A stretch of DNA of 64,000 nt from Clonostachys chloroleuca (Eukaryota; Ascomycota; Sordariomycetes; Hypocreales; Bionectriaceae): the NCBI GenBank assembly GCA_037952775.1, contig JBANAY010000003.1:7440001-7504000 (forward strand), in the 5' to 3' direction. Position numbers and translations under genes: made by a program. Positions 36,787 through 46,299 of the stretch are shown in pieces. Every line of letters begins with the position of its first letter. Position 1 is the first letter of the stretch. Below the pieces are notes generated by a model. It made no database searches, was not told the origin of the DNA, and was given only the letters and a program-made list of their open reading frames with translations.

Positions 36787-37443
36787 TTTTAAAAGGTTAA
36801 GGTCTCTAATATAGGGTAGACCAGCTATAGGGTAAGCTAGGTCTAGGGTAGATAAAGCCTATAGGGTAGGCTCTAAAATACTAGAGAAGGATTATTTAAA
36901 AGGGTATAGTAGAAGGTATAAGCTCTATAAGAGAAAATAAAGCTCTATTAGCTATAGGGTAGCTAAGAAAGATAGACTATAGGGTAGATAAAAGAGTATA
37001 TTAGTAATATAGAATCTCTATCTAATAGAGAGAAAGCTTTATATTTATAGGTATTTCTAGACTATAAGGGCTCTAAAGATAATATATTACTTTCTATAAT
37101 ATAGGCTTATAACTACTATAAGGTTCTTATATAGAGGAATATAAAACTGCTAATACAGATACTATAGTAGATATAAAGTCTGCTAATATAGCTGTTTTAG
37201 TATAATATAGGATTACTAGTATAGATACTATAGCAGCTATTATAGTAGTTATAACTACTAATATAATTACTCTAACAGGCAGCTATAGTAGGTTAAACTA
37301 GTAGCTTTAGAGAGCTTCTAGCTTTAGAAAGCTCTAAGTTAGTTATTTTATTTCTCTTTACCCTATACTAATTATATATTATTTAATTAATTAATATAGA
37401 GTAATCTTAATCTACTCTATAGTCTATAGAGTAAATCTTAATA
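36787..37443. repeat. Right terminal repeat (family A) of copia-X, internally deleted
   Basis: 657 bp, about 110 bp shorter than the left one through loss in its hairpin-rich centre. Followed by AGATT, matching the duplication before 28183. Confidence 0.8.
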
Positions 37444-37448
37444 AGATT

Positions 37449-40020
37449 TACTAATTATTATTAATAATTTATTAAAAACTATAGGAAAATTATTATATTA
37501 TTATATAATCTAATAAAGAAAGAAAAAGAATTTTAATAGAATTTAAATACTACTATCTAAGAATATAATATAAGGTTAAAATATATATAGATTATAAAAA
37601 TATTTAGTATTTTATTATAATTTAATAACTTAATAGATAATAAATATATTATACTAAATACTTATCTAAGTTTAACTATAAAATTATATATTAAAAAGGA
37701 TTAGAAAACAGAAGAGCTAATACTTTTAGCTATAAATCTAAATATAAATAAATAATTCTGAAAATTAATAGATAACTATTCTTAATAAATAATAAAGAAT
37801 ATTTAGTATAATAAACTTTAAGTACTATACTAAAAGAAATAGTATATATAAAAGTCTAGATAGATATTATACTAGATATAAAGATACTATAGTAAGATAT
37901 AAGAATAGTACTTGTTGAATTGAGAGACTATAGCCACTATAAGTTAGTGACCGTATCGCTATAAGTTAGCGGTTGCAACCACTAACCTCTAGCGGTCGCA
38001 ACCACTAACTGTTAGCGATCGCTATCCCCTGTAACAGCTAGCCAATAGCGATTGAGACCGCTATCCGATAGCGACTACGATCACGAGCCAATAGCGGTTG
38101 CAGCCACTGTGGGTCAGTGGCTACAGGCCGCTATGACCGCTACGGCTTAGCAGGCTCCAGTTCCTCTTTAGGGCTAGGAGCGTCAGCAGCGTTATTTATA
38201 GGTTATTAGGCTATATTAGCCTAAATAAGGGTCTAGAAAATTCAGGAAAAAATCTGAGTAACTTCTAGTAGCCTAACCTATACCCAAGCTACCCTATAAC
38301 CAACCTACCCTAGACTAGACCTTAGATCTTAGATATCTCTTTCAGCTTTAAAGATAAGATATCTAATATCTATACTTAACTGATCAGCTTAACTAGCTCT
38401 TTCAGATAAAAGTGGGTCTTAAAAAGGTTATATATATCTATCTTATGGTTTGGTAGTTATGAGTCGATTTTTTAGATTTCCTATAGTAATGAATTTTGCG
38501 GAAAATTAAAAGTAGCCCGGGAAGCTGCTGTAGCGGGTTTTAGAGTAGTTTTTAGTCGGTAGACCTATGAGAGAAATTGGTATATTTTTCCGGTTCCTCT
38601 TACTAAAATAAGATCCTTTTACGCTATAAAATACACTATAAACTGACTTTCTAGTGTGAAGTTTGACTAAGTTATAGAGGAGTGTTCGCTATAAGTTAGA
38701 AGCTAAAATTTCCACTGCTGCTAGTTATAGCGGTCTCAAGGCCTAATACACCTTGTAGGCCACTGTAATTTCAACAGTACTTATTAAGGAAATCTATAAG
38801 TATTTACTCTTAGAATATTAAAAAGTTAAGAAAATATTTAATAGGATAAAATAATATTATAATTATTTTAATCTATAAAAAAATATATAAACTATAGTTT
38901 CAGAATATAATACTTATATATAAATTAAATCTATAAGATATAAATTATATAGAGAACTTAAACTAGTTTTAATATTAGAATAACTATAATAATTAATATC
39001 CTTTAATTATATTATTAAGCTATTATTATTAATATAACTAATAATAGGAGTATAATATAATAATATCTTAGTTATTATTAATAGATTTATAAAATATAGA
39101 TATTTTATTCTATATAAGGAAATAAGCTCTATAGAAGACCTTATATACTAATTCCTATAATATATAATTAATTACTATAGATTATCTAAAGAAATAATTT
39201 TAAATAGAGAAATAATATTTATTTCTAAGTTTTAATAATTATTTATAGTATAAATAGATACTAAGTATAAGCTTTTAATAGCTTATTATCTATAAAGTAA
39301 TAGATAAATAGAATATTTAAACTAAATATTAGAATAATACTTATAAGTATATATTAATTATAAATAAGATAATTAGATATAATTATTACTTATAGTATAG
39401 ATTATATATAATAGTTTAGTATAAGAATCTACCTAGCTTATACTTATATATATAAACTATAGTTATAAATTAGAATTCTAAAACTAATAAATACTTAATA
39501 GACTAAATATACCTACTGCTATACTTATAAAAGAAATATTATATTTATTATATATAGAAATAAAAATAGAATTAGAATTTATCTAAGAAAGAATAAAAAA
39601 ATATTATAATAAAATAAAATTAAAAAAACTAATTTTAAAGAAGAAAGATAAAGTTTATCTATTCTATAAAAATATTATAATAATATAACTAAGTAATAAA
39701 TTAAACTATAAAAAATTAGAATTATTTAAAATTCTAGAGAAAAAATCAGATATTAACTATAAACTATTATTACTAGATATAATATATATCTACTTAGTTT
39801 TTTATATCTTATTATTTAAAAAAGTACTAGAAAATACTTTAGATTAAGATTATCTAATTAAAGTTTATAAAGAAGAATATAAGCTAGAAAAAATATTAAA
39901 GAAAGAAGTTAGAAATAGATAAATATTCTATTTTATTAAATAGAAAGAGTATATTAATAATAATAATATCTAGAAACCTACTAAGTACTTAAAGAATTAC
40001 TAAAAGTTTATCTAATAGTA
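37449..40020 (+). pseudogene. RIP-destroyed gypsy polyprotein 2, second part (RNase H, integrase, chromodomain)
   Basis: The plus strand continues the reading cut at 28,182. It shows the post-RT NYY/FIKNYRKI segment, then an integrase (for example LIYKVIDK and YNYYLQY-type fragments of the late core in 39,000-39,400), and a chromodomain at about 39,860-40,010 (EEYKLEKILKKEV, FYFIKWKEYINNNN, KPTKYLKNY). A solo LTR at 37,913-38,776 interrupts it. Chromodomains of gypsy integrases guide insertion to histone-marked chromatin. Confidence 0.65.
37913..38776 (+). repeat. Solo LTR, family B copy 3 (864 bp), little mutated
   Basis: Ends TGTTGAATTGAGAG and TTTCAACA, target duplication GTACT at 37908-37912 and 38777-38781. 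It has one TTAGCGATCG unit where copies 1 and 2 have three, explaining the 45-bp difference. It keeps several CG and TG sites that other copies lost. Confidence 0.87.
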
Positions 40021-40617
40021 TTACTAGATCTAGAAATACTTATTCTAATAAACTAAGAAGGAGAAAGTTCTATATTCTCTTAAAGAAATACTAAATTAAT
40101 CTTAATCTCTAAAAATATAGATTTAGATAAAAAAGTAATTTTTATAAGAAGTTATTTTATAAATTATCTCTTCTATCTCCTTCTTCTTAATATACTTAAA
40201 CTCTTTAATACTATTAATACTATAAGATACTACTCCTCTACTATCTCAAGCTCAGACTTAAGCTTTCTATAATAATTAGTAATCTAATATAGCTAGCTAG
40301 GAGTTAGACCCTAAGTATTATAATAGGCTTAATTATTTTTAATATAGTAAAAATACCTTAATAAAAATTCTTTAAATCTAAAATACTTATAGCTATATAC
40401 TTTATAATAGTTATACTCTATTTTTATTATAAAAGGATTAAGTAATATAGTATTAATTAAAGAATTATACTAAATAGTTTTCTTATAAAGAGGTTTCTAT
40501 ATATAGTTAAATATTATTCTAAGAAGTATAAAAAAATAATAAGAGGAAATTAGTATATCTACTAACTAAACTACTAAATCTAATCTTAAGGATATAATAA
40601 ATAAGAAGAGGATATTA
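40021..40617. other. 3' untranslated part of the gypsy unit
   Basis: Strongly AT-rich RIP-mutated sequence between the end of the chromodomain and the right LTR. No motif was recognised. Confidence 0.5.
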
Positions 40618-40981
40618 TATTATAAATTTAATTAATATATACTATTATATATAGACTCTACTTTTTCCTCTAATTATAACTAGATTATTTAGATTTTATA
40701 ATAATTCTTATAATCTTTAGCTTAAAATTATTACTAAACCTTAATAATCCTCTAGTATATATATATATATTTATTTTACTAGATAGAATACTCTTTTAGA
40801 TAGTTATTAATAATATTATCTATATATCTATTATTACTAGCTCTATAATACTTATATATTAATAGTAACTTATATTATATAGCTTAAGATAACCTGATTA
40901 TACTACTCAGAATAATACTCTGATTAGTTTAACCCTGATCTACCCTAGACTCTGTCCAGTATAAGTTATTCAACTATTATA
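40618..40981 (+). repeat. Right LTR of the gypsy unit (364 bp)
   Basis: Same length as the left LTR. Its last 100 bp keep more C and G (TACCCTAGACTCTGTCCAG) than the left copy. Followed by AGTAG at 40982-40986. Confidence 0.85.
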
Positions 40982-42650
40982 AGTAGAAGGTAATAATTAT
41001 CCTATAGCTATTTATATATAATAAACTATAATATAATATAGCCTTAAAGTTTAAAGTTAGCTAGACTTTAGTATTATATATCTTCTATAAACTTAAAAAT
41101 CTATTAAAGTAGCTATATAAATATTTTATTTATCAGCCTGATCTAATATATCTATTACTAATAGTAGAATTAAATCTGAAGTTTAGTTAATTTAGTAAAG
41201 TAATTAGAGCTATTAATAGTACTTATATTAAAGTTTTTATCTCTTTTAACTCTTAGAAGAGATAGTAGTCTTATAAGAGCTATATCTCTTAGAATATACT
41301 TATTATAATTGTTGAATTGAGAGACTATAGCCACTATAAGTTAGTGACCGTATCGCTATAAGTTAGCGGTTGCAACCACTAACCTCTAGCGGTCGCAACC
41401 ACTAACTGTTAGCGATCGCTATCCCCTGTAACAGCTAGCCAATAGCGATTGAGACCGCTATCCGATAGCGACTACAATCACTAGCCAATAGCGGTTGCAG
41501 CCACTGTGGGTCAGTGGCTACAGGCCGCTATGACCGCTACAGCTTAGCGGGCTCCAGTTCCTCTTTAGGGCTAGGAGTGTCAGCAGTGTTATTTATAGGT
41601 TATTAGGCTATATTAGCCTAAATAAGGGTCTAGAAAATTCAGGAAAAAATCTGAGTAACTTCTAGTAGCCTAACCTATACCCAAGCTACCCTATAACCAA
41701 CCTACCCTAGACTAGACCTTAGATCTTAGATATCTCTTTCAGCTTTAAAGATAAGATATCTAATATCTATACTCAACTGATCAGCTTAACTAGCTCTCTC
41801 AGATAAAAGTAGGTCTTAAAAAGGTTATATATATCCATCTTATAGTTTGATAGTTATAAGTTAATTTTTTAGATTTCCTATAGTAATAAATTTTATAGAA
41901 AATCAAAAGTAGCCTGGGAAGCTACTATAGTGGGTTTTAGAGTAGTTTTTAGTCGGTAGACCTATAAGAGAAATTAGTATATTTTTCCAGTTCCTCTTAC
42001 TAAAATAAGATTCTTTTGTACTATAAAATATACTATAAACAAACTTTCTAGTATGAAATTTGACTAAGTTATAGAGGAGTGTTTACTATAAGTTAGAAGC
42101 TAAATTTTCTGCTGCTGCTAGTTATAGCGGTCTCAAGGCCTAATGCACCTTGTAGGCCACTGTAATTTCAACAATAATAACTCTAGATAGTCTCTTTTTA
42201 TATATAATATTAGGGGCTAAGGAATTAATATATAATTCTACTCTTATTATCTAAGCCTTAATCTATAGCTTTAAAATTCCAGATAATTAATTTTATATTA
42301 CTAATATAGGTTTTAGCTTAAGAAGAGGAATTTTAATTCTATATAACAGGTTATATTATATCCCTTAGTAGGTAAAGTTAGATAGAAAGCTAGAGACTAA
42401 TAAAGAGATATTTAACTTATAGTATTTATAAATTTATATAATTATTAAGTAGTTAATCAGAATATATAAATATAGATAGAAAATAATAAGAGATAATAGC
42501 TCTAAATATAATATTTATAATTAAATTAGTATTATTTTTACTAATATAATCTACTAGTATATAAACTAAACTAGTATATAAACTACTTTTTATAATCTTT
42601 TTATTATTAACTTTTATAATTTCTACCCTAGATCTTTATATTTTCTATAA
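40982..42650 (+). pseudogene. C-terminal part of the HARBI1-like transposase, interrupted by a solo LTR
   Basis: After the gypsy unit the plus strand continues the transposase relic. It shows YKYFIYQPDL, then FSKVIRAINSTYIKVFI (family: FxxaiGaiDGTHIxixxP, so the first catalytic Asp is now Asn), and YKSYIS. A solo LTR occupies 41,310-42,173. Beyond it come FKIPDNQFYITNIGFSL and RGILIPYNRLYYI, matching FKIPxGxYYLADAGYPL and GLLTPYRGxRYHL (second Asp also Asn), and an EIFNL block resembling ELFNLRHxxxRNVIER. Both Asp-to-Asn changes are of the G-to-A type. This is a DDE_4-type nuclease of PIF/Harbinger elements, and it is dead. Confidence 0.6.
41310..42173 (+). repeat. Solo LTR, family B copy 4 (864 bp)
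   Basis: Ends TGTTGAATTGAGAG and TTTCAACA, target duplication ATAAT at 41305-41309 and 42174-42178. Same length and single-unit structure as copy 3. Confidence 0.87.
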
Positions 42651-43079
42651 ATATTTTTTATTTTTCTACTATATATTAATATAGCTAAAAAAAATACTTT
42701 TCTAAAAATAGCTTATATATACTAAACTATAGAGCTTAATAAGTTAGATAATAATACTATATTTTTTTATCTTTTTCTACTTTAACTCTCTCTCTCTCCT
42801 TTAATAAGATTACTATAGCTAAGATATTATATCCCTAGATAAATCTTAATTAGGCTTAGCTAAATAGCTAGCCTTAAGATATCTTAATTAGGCCTAATTA
42901 AGATATAGCTTAGCTAGCTTTAGGGGTATATTTCTACTATCTTTAATAAGGCCTGATTAAAATACCCTCTAGCTTCTGCCTTTTAATCTAATTACTTATA
43001 ATAACTTTAGAATTAGAGCTAAATAACTTCTCTACTACCTTATAAGTCTATATATTATAATCTATCTTACTATATATAC
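42651..43079. other. RIP-mutated DNA between Harbinger relic and truncated B repeat
   Basis: AT-rich with a short (CT)n stretch near 42,787 and repeated TTAATTAGGCCTAATTAAG-like segments around 42,845-42,905. I see no coding signal. It may hold the 3' end of the Harbinger element. Confidence 0.45.
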
Positions 43080-43353
43080 TGTTAAATTGAGAGACTATAG
43101 CCACTATAAGTTAGTGACCGTATCGCTATAAGTTAGCGGTTGTAACTACTAACCTTTAGCGGTCGCAACCACTAACTATTAGCGATCGTAGCCACTAACT
43201 GTTAGCGATCGCTATCCCCTGTAACAGCTGGCCAATAGCGATTGAGACCGCTATCCGATAGCAACTACGATCACTAGCCAATAGCGGTTGCAGCCACTGT
43301 GGGTCAGTGGCTACAGGCCGCTATGACCGCTACGGCTTAGCGGGGTCCAGTTC
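43080..43353 (+). repeat. Truncated family B LTR (copy 5)
   Basis: It begins TGTTAAATTGAGAG and has two TTAGCGATCG units. It stops in the middle of the family sequence (…CCAGTTCC) where the next element starts. The rest of this copy was not found to the right, so deletion or rearrangement followed. Confidence 0.75.
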
Positions 43354-43357
43354 CCCT

Positions 43358-43750
43358 TGTGACGGTTGGATGACTTACACTGGACGGAGGTCTAGGGTAG
43401 GTCGGGGTTGAACCAATCAGAGTATTGTTCTGAGTAGCGCGATCAGGTTGTCTTAGGCTGTGCAATACGAGTTACTGTCAATATACGAGTATTATAGAGC
43501 TAGTAACAATAAATACGTAGACGATATTACAGTAGAGTTATAACTGTATTAATAACTGTCTGAAAGAGTGTTCTATCTAGTGAAATAAATATGCATATAT
43601 ACTAGTAGCTCACAATAGCTCACTGGTAATCCAGAGTAAGTTTAACTGAGGATCGTTCAGGCTCACTAACGATCCGGAGTAATCCATCCCTTATTGGTGA
43701 AAAAGGTGGGGTATGCTACGTGATATCTCCTCAAGGCATCGGAAGCTACA
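43358..43750 (-). repeat. Almost unmutated LTR related to the gypsy-unit LTR
   Basis: It starts TGTGACGGTTGG and aligns in reverse complement with 20154-20517 and 40618-40981 along most of its length. Unlike them it is rich in CG, CA and TG, so it escaped RIP or is recent. The right end is approximate because homology fades near 43,740. A 5-bp duplication could be CCCCT (43353-43357), but I found no matching partner. Confidence 0.6.
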
Positions 43751-46037
43751 CTTTGTACCTTACAGGGGTATAATTAGTCAGAAAAACCTACAGTAAAAGG
43801 TATATACTCTTATATACTAATTTAGCCTGTAGTAGAAGTCCCAGCAACCGGGAGAGTTATATAGAGGAATATTATATTACTTATAGCTGGATCTTAACTG
43901 CAGCACCCTCCTATTCCCACTAACCTCTCCAAACGCCCTTCTCGCAGGCTTATACTAATAGATACCTCTGCAGGCTGTACAGCGGCCCGGGCTCTTTCGT
44001 CGGATACAATTATACTGTAATACAGATATATTTATATCCCCTGTATAGTTCTTCTGCTATAGGCTAGCTTTCTGGCCGTATTAAGAGAGGAGATTGTAAG
44101 AAATCTGCTCCCGCTACTTATATAAGGTACAGAGCAGCTTCCAATTTAGCTGGTTATTCTTCTATAGTAAGAAACTATTATTAAGAGCAGTCTCAAGGAG
44201 AAAGCCCTATACTAATACCCACTAAGGTCCCTTACAAATATAGTATTCTAATCCTGCTTATTACTGTAGTTAATCACCTCTATCTACTATATTTATATAA
44301 TTATTATAAGTAGCAGCTGCTAATAAGACTAGAGCTTCTTTAACTGCCTTATTACTGAAATAATACTTAATAGCTTATACCCGGGCTTATATTATAGTTA
44401 GCTGCTTCCTAATATATATTTCAAACTCTATACTATTATAGACTGTAGAAAGTAACAGTATAAGCATATTATCCTTCCAAGCAATTTAATTAACCTAAGA
44501 AGTTATTAGTAGGGGACTTCCTAAGTAATTCATTTGGAGGTTAAATAACCTTATTATCTATAGTCAGTATAGTCTTAATCTGACCCTATAACTAACCTAG
44601 CTTCCTATCTATATCAGCCTTTTTAAGCTATACAAGACCCTTAAAGATCCCGCTATTAACTCAGCAGGTACCTATAGCCCTGGTATTTAAAACCCTTAAA
44701 ACCCTAAAGAGGTCCGGGCTTAAGAAGAGATTATCCAAGAAGATATAATATATAGCTTTTGGCAGTTACTTAACTAGGTTAATAACTACAGTTTATATCA
44801 GATTAAGGCTATATTTATCAGCTCTTTTCCTCTTCCTTATTCAGGGCTTTTTATTGCTAATAGCATTAAATACCTTCCTAGGCAGGTGCAGCAGCTACAA
44901 GAGGAGATAGCCAGCTTCAGCAATAGCCCAGATTTTAAACCCCTCAGGCATAGGTTTCATAGGGATAATAACCTTCTCTCGGGTTCTCCCTTCAAAATGC
45001 TGGATATACTTATCTATAGCAATATTCGTACCCGGGACCCAATAACAAAGAGAAGCTGCTTATATAGCCTCTGACTATTTATTAATCCGGTCAAAAGAGC
45101 TATTATAACTAACCCTCGGGTTATACAGGCAGAAGGTACAATAAATCTCTTGATAGGTATTATAGCTGATAAACTGTGCAATAGGGTAGCTTAGCCTTAT
45201 CTTCCCCAGCTCATAAGTATCCTAATAGTCTCGAACCCGCTTTTTACAGTAATTTCCTATATAAATTAGGATCCCGAGCAAGAGATATATATAATCCGAG
45301 GAGATAGCCTAGTACAGCTGACTGTTAGCTTATATCTCTATATATTATATATATAGCTGCACTTTTAAACTCTAGCGCCACTATCTACCTTATCAGCCGG
45401 AAGCCTGTAATTCGTATAGCTAGCCTATAATTTTATTAGGGATTTATATATAAATTCCTAGAATAGTAACAAAGGCGTTAAAGGCAGCTCTTAAATCTGT
45501 GGTACGCAAATAGGGTTAACAGAGAAGGGATCAAATTGCATACTGCGTTATATAGTTGCCCGCTTCATCGTGCGATAGGTACAGTCAACCGGCTGCTCGC
45601 GCACAGCTTCATCCACCCGTATATACAATTGTACATCATCAGAAAGCTTAAATTCAACTGCGACAGCCGGGTCAGGAGCCGGAGGAATACTTACTATAGT
45701 AATTTGTATGGGCTAGCTATAGTAAATTACGTGGGGAGCATTTTTCAGGTACTACGCATAGCTCGAAGTCACGGCTTGAGGCTTTTAATAAAAGTGGGGA
45801 AATACCTAGCTGTAGCTTCTGATGCCTCGAGGAGATAGTGGGCATATGCTTTATTCGTAACACTTAAGGGATTATCAGAGGTTATATATTACTGCAGCTA
45901 TAAACTAGTAGGTATTATTATTATAAAGATCTTTAAATTCGGTCTTAATATATTAAAAATATAAGATTATATTAATTTATATAAGAAAAGGCTTTATATA
46001 TATATAAGCTGTATTAACCCCTGCAAGAGGGTTCAGG
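43751..46037. other. Lightly RIP-mutated stretch of unknown identity
   Basis: G+C is clearly higher here than in the rest of the island. Plus-strand frame 44,600-45,540 reads with scattered stops (VQQLQEEIASFSNSPDFKPL, FKMLDILIYSNIRTRDP, VIQAEGTINLLIGIIADKL). Another frame at 45,536-45,870 gives LLIKVGKYLAVASDASRR. None matched a family I know. It may be the inside of the element whose LTR starts at 43,358, or captured host DNA. Confidence 0.4.
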
Positions 46038-46042
46038 GGTTA

Positions 46043-46259
46043 TATTAGAACCGAGGCTTTATATAATTCAATATAATTAGTTATAATTAAGGGCGGTTTA
46101 CCCTAAATATACCTCCTTTCCTAGATTAGAAGAGTATTAGGCTTAAAGGAAAGGTATATACTAAATTATATAATTATTCCTACCGAAAGCACCAGAATAG
46201 TATAACTTAGATAAATAAAATAATATAATTTCTACCTATTTAATATATAAGATCGAATA
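46043..46259 (+). repeat. Left LTR of copia-2 (217 bp)
   Basis: Its first 150 bp keep C and G (GGGCGG, CCTCC, CCGAAAGCACC) that the right LTR lost, while its last 35 bp are more mutated than in the right LTR. Confidence 0.87.
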
Positions 46260-46299
46260 ATTAAAAGTCTTAGAGCTATACTTTATAAAGGTAATTATA

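Larger units (their letters stand above)
28183..37443 (-). mobile_element. Copia-type element with family-A terminal repeats (copia-X)
   Basis: Direct terminal repeats lie at 28183-28947 and 36787-37443, with the 5-bp duplication AGATT outside (28178-28182 and 37444-37448). The minus strand encodes a Ty1/copia polyprotein with gag toward 34,500 and RNase H toward 28,950. RIP here is milder than in the surrounding gypsy DNA, so it inserted later or was exposed less. It carries three nested solo repeats (29414-30322, 34573-35481, 35817-36585). About 9.3 kb with these, near 6.7 kb without. Confidence 0.78.
20154..40981 (+). mobile_element. Ty3/gypsy unit with nested insertions, bounded by 364-bp LTRs
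   Basis: Identical-length LTRs lie at 20154-20517 and 40618-40981, with a 5-bp duplication AGTAG at 20149-20153 and 40982-40986. The plus strand encodes two RIP-destroyed gypsy polyproteins, one at about 20,860-23,960 and one at 26,640-28,180 continuing at 37,449-40,020, plus the copia-X insertion (28,183-37,443) and a solo LTR (37,913-38,776). Because one LTR pair encloses two polyproteins, one of them is probably a further nested element whose own LTRs I could not recognise. Confidence 0.75.

Noticed and set aside
11420..43000. AT-rich block as inserted mitochondrial DNA
   Set aside because: Translation with RIP-type stops allowed shows reverse transcriptase, integrase and chromodomain, and LTRs with target duplications; no mitochondrial gene is seen.
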